A stretch of 64,000 nt of DNA from Artocarpus heterophyllus (lineage: Eukaryota; Streptophyta; Magnoliopsida; Rosales; Moraceae), in NCBI GenBank assembly GCA_025403435.1, contig CM046348.1, positions 28,972,148 through 29,036,147 on the forward strand. The letters run 5' to 3'. Position numbers and translations under genes: made by a program. The notes beneath the pieces are model-generated. The model did no database searches and was not told where the DNA came from. It saw nothing but the letters and a program-made list of their open reading frames with translations. This document shows, one piece after another, positions 13,040 through 25,054 of this stretch (positions are counted from its first letter, which is position 1; each line of letters begins with the position of its first letter).

Positions 13040-15617
13040 TTTATTATTTATGTATTTTTTGTCGGTTCTGTAGTGCATCACAAAGGAAGGTTTTGAGCTT
13101 ACTAGAGTGACCTTGGTGGACGTCCAAGGACAGGTATATTTTAGTTAAGTTTGTACTTCACCCTAATAATCTTGCCAAATCTCTGTTCTCATATTTGTAG
13201 CCCTTTCTTTAAAACAGTATTTTGTGGCATGCAATGTGATCAAAGCTTACGACATCAATTTTTTTTTTATTTGCTTTGAATTTGTGACATATATTGGTAC
13301 TAATATTGAGATCCTGTCTTTCAAGACATATGAAACTTGAATTTTGACGTTGATTAACCGTACAAATGTGGCCTATTATAAAGCTCTGTGGACATGTATA
13401 ACCAGTTTTCCTCTTTCTTCTTCTCTCAGGTTGTGCTAGATAAATTGGTTAAACCATCAAACAATATCATTGATTACAACACCAGGTATATTGTTGTTTG
13501 AGCTCCAAGCAGACCTTTGCATTAAATATTTTAATTTGTCTTTCTGAAGGGTTATATGGAACTCCCTGTGTTATATGGAACGTGGGTACATTTTTATTTC
13601 TTAATGCAAGTGGAATGGTAGATAGTTAAACTTGTATAGAACTGGACATCCTGGTATAAAAATTGATGTTCATAATAGGTTTAAGGAGTGTTTTCGAATA
13701 TTTTATCTCACTTTTAAGTTATTTTGTGTATATCGTACGATCTGTTTGTCCAAATTCTGAGTTTTACCATGTTTGGCGTAACATCTTGGTTTATCATCAT
13801 GAAGCTGGTAACTTATTTTCTCTCCCCTTTGGTTAATGCAATTAACAATGTTGTGTAGGTATAGTGGGATTACGAGTGACATGTTAGATGGGGTGACGAC
13901 GAGTCTTAGAGATATTCAGGTATATTAATTTTTCTGTATGTCCTTTAATTTTATATGCTCGCCAGCAATTTTTGCGATTGTAAAGTTTGCTCCTCTTATT
14001 TGACTTTTGTGTTAAGACTATTATTTATGATTTATTTACAGTTGCTTCCCATACTCAGGAGGATTTTCTAAAGCTGGTTTACAAGGAGACTGTCTTAGTT
14101 GGGCATTCAGTGGAAAATGATTTATTAGCATTGAAGATCTCTCACAATCTGGTGATTGACACTGCAATACTGTACAAGCATCCTCGCGGTGGATCTCATA
14201 AATCTGCTCTACGAGTTCTTGCCAAGAGATTTCTTTCTAAGGAGATACAGCAGTCAGGGAATGGTCATGACAGCATAGAAGATGCAAGGACCGCGATGGA
14301 ATTGGCACTCTTAAAAATTAAACATGGTAAGGGATTCTATTTCAGTCCAAAGATAACTCCAAATATATCCCCCGAGTTTAAGTGAAATCCTGGTTTTGCC
14401 ATTTTACAATTAGAATTCACAAAGGTGGCCAAGTTTGAGAAAATGTTTAAAAGTATCCCTTCTTACTGGTTTTCGTTGACAAATGAGTTTGACCGGCTTC
14501 CCTTGCTGACTGAAATTTTAATTGTCTGTCTAGTCATGCATATAAAATCTTTGTCCCCATAGAAACACAGATTTTTTATTTCTTTCTTGGGCAGAAACTG
14601 CATATCCCATTATGATTTTTGACAAATGATTTTTTCGATCTTATTGGTATATTTTTCTGTATAAGATTTTTGTACACGTGCAAGTGCAACAGATGTTCTT
14701 CTCTATTTATTTATTTTTTTTAAAACTATGTGATCGGAAGATGTGCAATGCATAATTATTCTCTGTTCTCTATTTATCGTTGTAATTTTTCTGGTAGGTA
14801 TTATTAGGGTTTTGTGTGTGTGTGTAATCTTCTGATGCTATTTTGGTAATGAAAGCAGCGCTAGAGTAGTTTTCAGCATCAAATACTGTTCGATAATGAT
14901 AACCTCAGAGCTCCTCGTTCTCTTTTGTGCTTTTTTGTTGCCTTTCATTGTATGCGCTTGCAGTTGAGAATATTTTTGTTCGTAATCTTTTTCACATTGC
15001 TTATATATGCTTATGGTTGTTTTATTATGGATTAGGGCCTGACTTCGGGTCACCGCCATCATTAATGAGGAAAAAACTCTTTACAGTTTTGAGTGATTGT
15101 GGAAAGATCTCTTCTGTCATTGATGACGTTTCCATAGTGAAACGTTATGCTTCGGAATCATCCCACGCGATTCCTGTGACCTCAGATGAGGAAGCTCTTT
15201 CTAAAGCCCAAAAGGAGGTAGGTTCTTAGTCGGCTGCATGCGTTTTCCTTGTCATTTAGGTGCTGCTTTACATGCTTGTTTTTATTCTATTTTATATTAC
15301 AGGTGAAGAATGAACGAGTGCATTTTGTTTGGACTCAATTCTCAGAATTGAATTCCTATTTCAAGAAAGAAGCAGAGGATCCAGAAAAATTGAACATGAA
15401 GCTTGCAGAGATGATATCTTTGCTTACATGTAGTAAATCCGCGGGTAAGAAAGGAGGCAAATGTAAGGCAACACCTGAACTGAAGAAAATTCTAGCTCGC
15501 ATGGACGCTAGAATCCGTGGACTTCACACTGCTTTACCGACCAATACCATGCTTATAGTTTGCACTGGTCACGGAAACACAGCAATGATCTGCAGGTACA
15601 CCCTTGCCTTGTGCCTA

Positions 15618-15648
<31 letters not shown>

Positions 15649-16048
15649 GATATGTAAAGCAACATTATTTGTGCAGCCATTTTTAACATTATAAATTGAA
15701 TCACTGCAAATGCCGTTTGGTCTTTATATTGTCTAGTAATTTACGTTGCATGAGTTGACAAGGCATCAAAGTTCTTAGCGGTAACGTTTATGGGAACCTA
15801 TTCACCAATAGGTTTTGATGTTATTGTTATTGTTATTATTTATTTAGCATCTGACAAGTTGGTTGAGTTTTGTAATTGGTCATTTTTTGTCTGATGTTTT
15901 AACCTTCCATGTGCATGGACGAAGATTGAGGAAAATGCTTGCGGAGAGCACTGAAACCACCATGTCTAGGGCCAACATTGTAAAGGTCTTGGAAGAGCTT
16001 CAGGCCCAGGCAGAGGTAGCTTTGTGTTTTGTTGGCGTAAAACATTGA
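9296..16048 (+). CDS. SDN5: DEDDh 3'-5' exonuclease, SMALL RNA DEGRADING NUCLEASE 5-like
   Basis: Fourteen exons, all with GT-AG borders and compatible phases, encode about 577 residues: 9296-9415, 10750-10806, 10888-10953, 11424-11557, 11742-11854, 12463-12591, 12715-12785, 13074-13133, 13430-13485, 13859-13919, 14059-14326, 15036-15217, 15303-15595, 15925-16048. The exonuclease core carries all five catalytic residues: LDCEM (D227, E229), GHSVEND (D310), and HDSIEDA (H359, D364). The family degrades small RNAs and trims structured RNAs from the 3' end using two metal ions. N-terminal blocks ([39 protein letters not shown]) and a C-terminal RRM-like region ending [11 protein letters not shown] match the plant SDN5 arrangement. 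The start is the first ATG of exon 1. The last acceptor could be after 15924 or 15930; both keep frame. No disabling change is seen. Confidence 0.9.
12357..12390. repeat. (TA)n microsatellite in SDN5 intron 5
   Basis: Runs of alternating TA between exons 5 and 6. Comparable simple repeats in this gene are (TC)n at 12160-12180 and 13009-13035 and (TA)n at 15621-15650 in intron 13. All are intronic. Confidence 0.85.
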
Positions 16049-17334
16049 TCACAACAATATACAAGGTTTTTTTTTTTTGGCGGTGTAGCAAGTATATTTG
16101 TTAAATATTCATCTAATGCAATCCAAAATTATTTTCTTGTGTTTATTTGTTATTTATTTATTTATTCATTTATTATTATTATTATTATTATTTATTCGGT
16201 CCTTTGGATGGTGGCTACGTGGGGAGGCACTAGAAAGAAATTTGGAAGCAAGATGAAAAAAACCGTTTTCGATATTGGAAGCTGGTGCATTGATTCTGCT
16301 CTAGCTTAACCAAAATTTTTGCATATTTATGTTTGATTTATATTATATTTTTGCTATTCTGTCTTCTATATTTAAAAATCCAAGTCAACTATTCGTGTTT
16401 TCCAATCATAAAATCCAAGAAGCACCATAGGCCTGTTTTCCATGCGCAGTCACACGTAACAAAGGAACACAAAAAGCTTGTCAAATCAGTGAAATTGAGA
16501 GCTTATCTAATTGTAACGATTCAGGTTCGCTACGTTCTTCAACATCTTAGCGGGGGAATCTTTCTATACCTTTTGTTTCAGGTTGATTTAAAAATTATAT
16601 ATATTTTTCTCATCAAATATATATTTTTAGATTAGATTTAATATACAAATCTATGTGTTAACTTGGTCAATAGTTAATTTTGACTTTTGAAATGATCAAA
16701 TTATCTTTAAGTAAAAAAAATCAAAACTTTCAAAAAATAAAAAGAAAACAAAAACAAAAACACACAAAATAATCATTTTGGTGGGTATTTTATACATTTT
16801 TGAAGTAAAGAATGTTAGTATAAAGTTTTTTTTTTAAAATTTTGAAAGTTCTCTTATTTTTCAATTTGAGAGTATTTTAGGTAATTTTTTACATCAAAAC
16901 TGAAGATTAATTAGAAAAAGGTATAAATTTATGTATTAAATCAAATTTAAAACTATATATTTGATGAGATAAAAAACTGGAGGTATAATGTTAGCTATAG
17001 AAGTTCGTTCAAGTAAGGTAACACCAAAGTGTTGACCAGAATTATAAAATAAACTAGTGTATGATTTACAATTACAAGATGAAATTTATGGGTAGATTCT
17101 CATATAAGAAGTGAATCAAAATCTATTGACGTTAGGTGATTTTCCTCGAAGAAGTAGTTATTTTTGGTTCAGATACATTATCAGCGATCAAATAATCCCA
17201 CACAAAAATATAAGGACAAAACCGAACAAGAAACTTTTAATTGAGCCAAATGATTTTCTTTTTCTTTCCTTTTTTCATCACCTCCAAGCAGAAGCAACAA
17301 TCAAGTTCTTGTCTTCCTAACCAAATTGAAGTGC
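16049..17334. other. Intergenic, no recognised gene
   Basis: The 3' flank of the exonuclease gene, with a T-run (16066-16078) and an ATT repeat (16170-16190), followed by AT-rich sequence. The ORF at 16333-16635 is without recognisable motifs. Confidence 0.5.
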
Positions 17335-18070
17335 ATCCATGTCTAGCTTAGTCTTGTACCTGTCACAATACTAATTGGTAAGTTTCCTAAAGGCATCAAC
17401 CACATTTGTGCTCACCGGGCATGGTGTCAAACCAGCCATTGTCATCCTTGCTCTCCATTGCCCGGCAACTTGATAGAGCTCTATCCTCTCCTTTCCTTTG
17501 CACACAATGACGTTGACTATGTCTCATGCTAGGCATTGCCTCTTGAAATTGGTCCTATCCTGGCTATCCCTTGGAGCAATGGCATCCGATGACAAAACAC
17601 GACAGAGTAATAATTATAAGCCTCAATAAATCTTAGGAAGAAAGGGGCAGTGTTGGTGTTCACATCTTGTTCTACAACTGTCACGAGTTTCAGATTCAAG
17701 CTCTTGGCCATTTGAAGGAGCTAGTCCCTCTGATTTACTGTCGAGACAGTATCATCGAGTATGTGGTGGGGCTGGAAAGCAAAATTCACAATAATTGCTT
17801 CCACTGGCTTGCAGTCCAACATTGAGGGGGTGACCACTACTTGAAACTCTAATGGCATGCCATTGCCAAGTGCTTCCGCCAACTTCTCAAGCCTTTATCC
17901 AATGATTTTAAGGCCTCCAACCAAACGCTGAACTAACTCGGAATCATCAACCCAAGTTAATCTCAAATGGGTTGCCTTGCTTGACCTGTAAGCAATTGTT
18001 TGTGGTTGTGTTATTGTTGAGAATGGTTCATTAATAAGTTGGAAGCCAATTATCTGGTGACACGTGACAG
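17335..18070 (-). pseudogene. GRAS-domain fragment, SCARECROW-LIKE 1-like
   Basis: On the minus strand, successive pieces read as the middle of a GRAS protein: IIGFQLIN...TIA (VHIID-type block), THLRLTWVDDSELVQR and VGGLKIIG (18000-17900), then KLAEALGNGMPLEFQVV, EAIIVNFAFQPHHILDD, and MAKSLNLKLVTVVEQDVNTN followed by FFLRFIEAYNYYSVVF (17711-17600). These are the VHIID, LHRII and PFYRE-type segments typical of SCL1-like transcription factors. Stops and frame changes interrupt it, the N-terminal part and the SAW end are missing or unrecognisable, and no intron is seen in the fragment. It lies antisense to the flanking copia relic. It cannot encode a working regulator. Confidence 0.75.
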
Positions 18071-18904
18071 AGTTGGCGTGACAGCTGGGAGTATCTTGGC
18101 AGAGGATCACAATGCAGCGGATTGTAATCTAACGGTGGTTCTCTTTGGGCTTTTCTGCGTCTTGACTCTTCAGTTTATATCTCGGGTGCAGGGGTTCATT
18201 ATTGTAATTTTTCTGTAATCAAGAACAGAGAGAGAATTGAGGAGTCAGGAGGAGAGAGGAGAGTGAAAAACAGAGAGAGGTTGAGAGAAGAAAGACTGAG
18301 GGTTGAGAGAAAAGAATCGTCTTGCTTCTCTGAGAGGCTGCATCTGTATTGAGAGGGTTTGTTCCTTGGGGTAAACATTTGTAAGGGCTGTGTGTGTGAC
18401 AATTAGTCAGAATTCTCTGTAAATCTCTTTGTGTTCTTGGTGATCGAATAAAAGTTTCTGGGATAGGCCGAAAGTGGATGTAGGACGGTTAAGTCCGAAC
18501 CACTATAAATTCGTTTGTGCTCTTTATTTTTTCTGCAGTAGTCTTGGGTTTTCTTGTCTCTGAGTTTGTTTCTTGAAAGTTCTTGGTGGCTCGGAACTAC
18601 AGTTATGTATCGACTCCCCTGGTTTATATCGAAATCTATTACCTGAACTCTCTATTCATTCTTAAAAGCTTCAATAATGGCCCATTTGCTGGCATGAACC
18701 TGAATTTGAAACATGGGCACACCTCAAATAGGATTTACATGGCTGCTAGCGATCAGAAGACGAAGGCTCTTTGCATTTCAAGGCTTTATAAAGATATTTG
18801 CCCGAGGCAGCCATCTGTACTGCGATGCCTTCCACTATCTAGGCTGCAATCCTCTGGGAAGGTTCTTCTTGGATTGAGACCATCTTAAGTAGCTCATTTA
18901 TCAT
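18071..18904 (+). other. Possible copia-type LTR/leader remnant
   Basis: Contains LTR-like transcribed-region text, for example 'aagtggatgtaggacggtta' followed by a 'gtccgaaccac' block (18470-18505) and an 'aataaaagtttc' poly(A)-signal-like string near 18447. The ORF at 18583-18888 shows no domain. The ends are not defined. Confidence 0.35.
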
Positions 18905-19170
18905 TGTTAGAAATAGTGCTAATACTGCTATTACAACAGGTTAAGACCTACTAACTAAAGGCCAAACCTGTCACCTCCTGTACAATACTTCCGGGGCATT
19001 CTCTTCGTACAAGTACCTCTCCACTACCTATTTCAGGATCCATGTCCTTTGGCTAGGCTAGCTGTAATTTTTGTCATTAGCTCATGCCATATTCTTGTAT
19101 AAACACTTGTGTACTGTAAAGCTTTCTTGGAGGCAATTCAAACACTCTTCCAATTACTCCGTTTTTTCTT
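18905..19170 (+). repeat. Probable 5' LTR of the copia element
   Basis: Begins TGTTAGAAATAG and ends just before the primer binding site at 19174. A TATA-like 'gtataaaca' lies near 19096. The CA end is not clear, so the right boundary is approximate. No matching 3' LTR remains. Confidence 0.45.
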
Positions 19171-19173
19171 TCT

Positions 19174-19185
19174 TGGTATCAAAGC
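19174..19185 (+). other. Copia primer binding site
   Basis: TGGTATCAAAGC matches the initiator-tRNA-Met primer site used by plant copia elements. It lies 21 bp upstream of the gag ATG at 19206. Confidence 0.75.
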
Positions 19186-19205
19186 TATTAAGCTCACGCT
19201 CATCA

Positions 19206-19885
19206 ATGGCTGCCTCTGCCACGAAATCCTCTGAAACCACAGAGCCATCCACTCCCATCTTAAAAACTGCCAAGTCCTCCTCAAACACGCCTTACCCAGC
19301 CTCCACGCCTACCGTTCAAATAGCAAATCCGATGAATTAAGTGAGCACGGTCTGTCTAAATGACGACAACAATCTCACAAGGCATCAATAGATCTACCTC
19401 TGAATCCAAGGCCTTGGGCCTGAAACTTATGTTGACGGTTCTGGTATGTTGCCTCTGCTTCTCACTCTGTCCGTTGACGGACGACGAGGCTAATATGTCG
19501 CTTGGGAAAGACAGGATCAACTACTATTTTCTTGGCTCTTTGCGTCCATGAACGAATGTTTTCAGTCTCAAATGGTTGGTTGCATCATTTCTTACCAAGT
19601 TCGGGAAAGAGCAACCAAATCATGCAGTTCAAGCTCCAACACCAAACCTAGAAAAAAGGGGGTTTGAGCATGAAGAAATATCTTGGAAAAATGAAGATGT
19701 TCACTGATATTCTCGCAGCCGCAGGCTACCTGATCTCGGAAGAAGACCAGATTCTCCATGTGCTGGCTGGAGTTGGTTTGGAATATTTTTTACCTCATTG
19801 GTGGTGGCAGTTACTTCTGGTGCCAACAACTACAACTTGTCGGATGTGAGCGCACTTCTTCTGGCCCATGAAGGAAAAATCGAAC
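19206..19885 (+). pseudogene. Ty1/copia gag, 5' half, broken
   Basis: Starts MAASATKSSE at 19206. Despite stops and frame changes, copia Gag (UBN2-type) landmarks follow: VSTVCLNDDN, WERQDQLLFSWL, then MKKYLGKMKMFTDILAAAG and ISEEDQILHVLAGV, LLLAHEGKIE. The reading stops exactly where the LTR element at 19886 begins and resumes at 28924. Gag would form virus-like particles; this copy is non-functional. Confidence 0.8.
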
Positions 19886-22246
19886 TGTGACACCCGTTAT
19901 TCTCCTAACGGGTATTAAGGTAATTAAATTAATTTTTAGTGTATAAAAAAAAATTGCTTCATTTAAATTTATTTTACAATATTTATTTTTATATATTTTT
20001 AAATTTTCTAAAATTCTCCTATATTTATTTAGTATGTTTACTAAAAAGCCTTAGAACTTCTAATAGATCTAAAAAATGTCATATTGACAATATGTGTGTT
20101 AAAGTCTCTAGATGAGACATAAGAATATCTTTTTCAACTACTCTTGACCCTCATTTTCTTTATTTCCTCTGTGACATGCTTCAACATGTCTCCTCCATAA
20201 TTGTTTCTATCACTTCTCTTCAAAGACTTCATCTTTTCTACCTTTCTCTTCCACGGTTCCCACACTCTTCTTCTCATTTTTTGCTAAAGCAAAATACTTA
20301 GAGAACTTCTTCAAGGCAGTCATAAAAATCAGTCACCATCACCTCCATTTGAGCAAGAATTTCAGTCATACCGAAGTAAAGGAACCTGTTTTGAAGCCAT
20401 TTCAAGCTTCCAACTAACCATAATCCGAGGTTAGAACCTTATGAACAAATTTAGTTTTTCATTTATAAATTTTCTTTTATACTAAAGGATTATTCAAATT
20501 TGCGTTCTTAAACCTAAGTATATGTTTGTTGCTATTTTGGAGCATATGTATAAAGTCTAAGTGTACATGCCCTAGACAGAAAAATTATATTGTTAAACTT
20601 TGTAATACCTCTATGTGCAGTGGCTATTTCTTGAAATTCTGGGATTAAATTAAAATGAATTTTATGAATTGGTTTGTATATTTGAAAAGTAGCATCCTAA
20701 GCTTTCTAACGAGCTATCATAAACCTAAATCGGAGTTGTATTTTATTTTCTAAGAATTATTCAATTTTCGGATTGGAAACTAGTAAACCTGCTAGTTTGT
20801 TATGGTATACCAGCTGCTAACCTGAACCAAGAACCTATCTTTGCTCACCACCTAATTCTTTAATGTCTTGCAACCTTTCCAATATTATCCTAACTGATTG
20901 ATGAATCTTATTAGGGACTAAAACATATAGATTACTTATTCACATTTTATATTGTGTTAAGATAAAAATTGTTTACTGTGGTATTCAAAAGAGATTTACA
21001 TAAAAGCTTTAATGGCATACTAGTAAGATAGGTTTACACATGATTTATTTATAAATGTAGTTGTATGTTGTGCTTTAGTTTTAATTGTCCTTATGCACGC
21101 TTTAGGATCAAGGGAGTATGGAGCTAACGTTAATTGATTCCAGGATTAAAAGATTGTTGATAAGCTTGAAAGGTAGGGATTCTATTACTCATCATTTGTG
21201 AGGTTTTTATAGAATTAAAATTGATTGTTTTGCCGTAATGTATATATATCTATGTTGAACTGATATTATATGAGTATCATATATAAAACTATGACATGGA
21301 TTCGTCTTGTATTGTACGGCGAGAAACATAATGAATTGACACATGTTATAAATTGAGAAGCATGGTTAGGAAAACTGACTCTATTAATAATGATTTAATA
21401 TAGAGAAATGGTGAGACATGAAGAGGGCGGCGGTTACGTCCTTGGGCATAAATACCCTAAAAGGTAAAATAGGGGGAAGGTGATGACGCTTCCTTGGGTT
21501 GAAAGTCCCAGAACACACTGTATAGGAATCGACTTGGGGAGGACTCAGGGCTTGATGTCCCCTCACCGGAACACCCTTGGAATTTTTAAAGGGTGATCAA
21601 TCACGCTATTTTGGGTTTCGATGAGTTGAGTGATACTCTATTGAACGTGGGTACCTAGGAATAATGATGAACTATAATATTTGTATATATGTATATGTAT
21701 GAAACTCGGTAATGATTAACTATGGTATTCACAGAATATGATTATAATAAATCTCATAATCTGGATAATGATAATTATTAACTAACCATGCAGGTTTTTA
21801 ATGTGGTAATGATAAAAACCTAAAGGTGAGTAATGGTTTTCTCTACTGAGCATAGTGTCGCTCATTCCCTTATATTTTTATCTTTTCAGGACTCACTAAG
21901 TGTGAGGTGGTTACGAGAAAAATAGTTGAGGAAGTGATGTAGCTATATTACATTGGGATTGCTTCAATTGTTGAGAATGTTCTTCATGATAATGTAAGCA
22001 TTAATTGTTACTTTCTGTGACTGTATTACAATGCGTTGAGGGTTAAAATGATGATGACGACAGTTTAGAATATTAAATTTAAGATGCTACATTAAACTGT
22101 GGATTATTTGTCGATTATATTTTTATTTTTGATGTTGAGAGTTTTTATTTAAGCCCCGGGCAACTTTATTTTTAAGGTTTTACTTTTATTTTTGATTTTT
22201 ATTTTATCTCATTAAAAACTGTTAACCCTCATATAGGGGCGTTACA
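19886..22246 (+). repeat. 5' LTR of the LOG-carrying element
   Basis: 2361 bp, TGTGACACCC...GGGGCGTTACA. In the first ~220 bases compared by eye with the 3' LTR I count five substitutions, so insertion is fairly recent. Short ORFs inside are LTR text and not genes. Confidence 0.9.
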
Positions 22247-23872
22247 GAATTTTTGGTATCAGAGCCTAGGTTCGGTTAACCTAGGGAGTGTAGCACCACT
22301 TTAAAAAAAAAAAAAAATACTTTTGAGATGGTTTTGAAGCTGAATTTTCATTGTCATCATCGAAATGAACCTTCACATTGATTTATACAGTCTAGAAGGA
22401 TGTAACATAGAAAGACCCTAGAATGTAAATACTAACGGTTATATGAGTATAATAATTATATAGAAGGAAAGTATTAATAGTTATGAGGGAATGATAATTA
22501 TATGGAATGAGTTTATAAGTAGAATGCTTATGAGAGATTCGTATAATATTAGGATCTATAAGCATATTTAATTCGTATAGAACAATGAAAAATTTGTGTA
22601 AATACGAGGATTTAAGAGCCTTTTGTCTCGTGAAAACAATAAGAAATATAAGGCTTGATTTATTGATTTTAAAGTTTGGCATAGATATGTCAAATTTTTC
22701 GTAATTGATTCAAACCTAAGTAATGATTATGTGTGGATTCGGTGGAGTACATAAGTGTCAATATCTTTTCTTAAAAGTTCTATTTATTTGAGGAATATGA
22801 GATAAGTTGGGAACCTATGGTATTAAATCTTAAGAGAGATAAACGTTAGACTTTTGGTCTGTTGAGACTGTGTAAAGGCAAGAATGCATGAATCTCAAAG
22901 TTGGAATATTTGGTTACATACATTGTATTTAAGTGTATCAGTGAATATTTATGCATAGATGCAATGTGAAAATGACCAATAGGAGTTTCCTTAAGTAAAT
23001 CATAATACTTAAGGCACCTATAATAATTTTGGATAATTACAATAAAAGGTTTAATTTCTAGATGTTTAGATGTGAATCTTTTGATTACCTAAGTTTTTGT
23101 TATATGAGGAAATTAAATATTGTATAAGTGGAATTGTGGGGATTGTAGATGTTCTTAAGTAGTAACATCAAGTGTCTTTGTTCATTGATATTGCCTATGT
23201 TGGAAGGCATAAATCATATTGATTTCAAGGTTAGTCACATTCTAAACCCTTGGTAGTAATGATGATGAATCCATTGATAGATATTGAGTATTAAGAATAA
23301 CATATGGGTGTATGCATTGTTCAATAAGGTTTTGATTAAAACAAAATTATTTGAGTTGCTAGAAGATTATGTTGTTATGAAATGATTTTAAATACCATTC
23401 AGAAAGATCTTTGATTGTCGTTAAATTAGATTTGTTGTTCATAGTTATCTTTATTTATAGTGGGCTTTGAATTGGGTTTAAGATTTATACAAATTGGTTT
23501 ACAATTTTATGTTTGTTATTTAACTCGTTCTAAATGTGTTAAGGCCCGAAACAACCTGATCCTTTTCAACTTAGAACATTTGGGCCTAGTCCAAATCGTA
23601 AATCAGTTTGACTCACACTGTCTCTCCCACGTGGTCTCTATACGTGTCATAAACAGTGGTTTAATTATTGTTTACATATACGTTTACTGTGCATAGGAGC
23701 TTATTTCTTCGAGCTCACTTTTTCTCTCTTAATTTGTTATTTTCTCTCTAAATCGCAAATTCTCTTCTTTTTCACTAGAAATTCTTTTCCTTCCAAAAGA
23801 AGAAGGAATTCTAGGATTCTGCAACTTACTATCTTAATTTTTCCTTTCTATTTACTTTCCTTTCATCTCATC
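22247..23872 (+). other. Leader of the LOG-carrying element
   Basis: Contains the primer site TGGTATCAGAGCC (22254-22266) followed by 'taggttcggttaacctaggg'. No Gag-like frame is present. From about 23700 a pyrimidine-rich leader runs up to the ATG of the next ORF. Confidence 0.6.
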
Positions 23873-24304
23873 ATGGACCCAAAGTACCAACACCTGAGAA
23901 AGTATTTCCCATCACTCTCCCAAAAGATTCTCAGAAAGAAATACAAGGCTAGAATTACTCGGTTGTGGATTCTTATGCGTTTTGGCATCCCTTGTGATGT
24001 GAGAATGTTGATAGAGGGGAAGATCCGTCCGAGTGACTTCAGTCAAGATGTCGGTTTACCAGGAACATGTACCAGTCGTAGTGCAATGAAAAGAAGAGCT
24101 CGTGCCATCGTGGTCGCTTGTAACAAATATGGAAGACAAAATTGTAACGGTAAATGTACTTTACCTGGTTATATGTCTACGAATAGAGAGGATAAAATAA
24201 GGTTTTGTAGGGATGGAATTTCAAAGGAGAACTTGGATAGCATCCATCCTCCTCTTCACGGTCACCCTAGTGGATATGTTCAAGGAGCTATTTTTAAACT
24301 CTAG
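23873..24304 (+). CDS. Basic cysteine-rich ORF of unknown function in the LTR element
   Basis: An uninterrupted 143-codon frame after a CT-rich leader. The N-terminal third is basic (many Lys/Arg). The centre has a KRRAR patch at residues 73-77 followed by C83-X7-C91-X3-C95 and a Pro-Gly turn, with further Cys at 41, 66 and 112. No signal peptide or membrane segment is evident. I do not recognise a host family. The order of an arginine-rich patch, then a small Cys cluster and PG resembles in layout the small cysteine-rich nucleic-acid-binding proteins of some plant RNA viruses (Betaflexiviridae type), but the resemblance is weak and may be chance. It is not a retrotransposon Gag: no CCHC knuckle is present. 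Being open over its full length, in an element with nearly identical LTRs, it may be expressed. Confidence 0.5.
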   Translation: MDPKYQHLRKYFPSLSQKILRKKYKARITRLWILMRFGIPCDVRMLIEGKIRPSDFSQDVGLPGTCTSRSAMKRRARAIVVACNKYGRQNCNGKCTLPGYMSTNREDKIRFCRDGISKENLDSIHPPLHGHPSGYVQGAIFKL

Positions 24305-25054
24305 CCTAAATTTTATGCAGAAAGACAACGCCTCAGGAATATGGTATTTTTAGATCATATTTGCCAAGCCATAAGAAAACTGGATGGGGAATAAGTCATC
24401 GCTCTATAAAAGTTATTTAGTCTTTGCTTATTTGAAGCAGTTTTAGCTGATGTTCAACAATTTTGTGTTTTTCTTTTACTCACAATATTTGCTTTTGTGT
24501 TTGAAATAATTATGATTATTAGATTGATACAGTAAGTGTTAATATCTCATTTAATTTATGATTTTCTTAAATATATATATATATAATAAAATATATTATC
24601 TTATCAGACACGTCACATACGGTACAGTAACATGTTTGAATTTTGAAAAACTTATCCAGATATTTCAAGATTTGTGTCTCAAATTTCAAAAGTTCTACAG
24701 TATTTGTCGTTTATATTGAATTTCTAGACTCGGTGTATATTTGTCAAAAGGTCTACAGTTGTGTCAAGAGGGTCTTCTGTCAAACTGTTCTCAATTGTCA
24801 AAAGTTATACAATTAGAGTCTAATCTTTTTCAAAAAGTGAATCAGATTTTCTGTAAACTATCAATCTTCTTATCTTACTTTCTTATCCGCACAAGATTTT
24901 GTTTAAATTTTTGGATTACCTTTTCATTACCTACTTGTCTGTCTCTTTTGTTTTTTTTTTTTTTTTTTTTGTGTATTTCTCATCTTTAAAATCTCATGTA
25001 GAGCCCGAAGTCTAAGTGGAGTAGACATTAAGCAACCACTTATATAAACCAAAT
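24305..25054 (+). other. Spacer between the two element ORFs
   Basis: Non-coding, with an (AT)n stretch near 24571-24590 and a T-run at 24950-24970. Just upstream of the LOG-like ATG is 'cttatataaacc' (25037-25048), a TATA-box-like string that sits very close to the start codon, so a promoter role is doubtful. Confidence 0.5.

Noticed and set aside
25037..25048. TATA box serving the LOG ORF
   Set aside because: The string lies only ~7-18 bp from the ATG, too close for a normal core promoter, so it is mentioned but not called.
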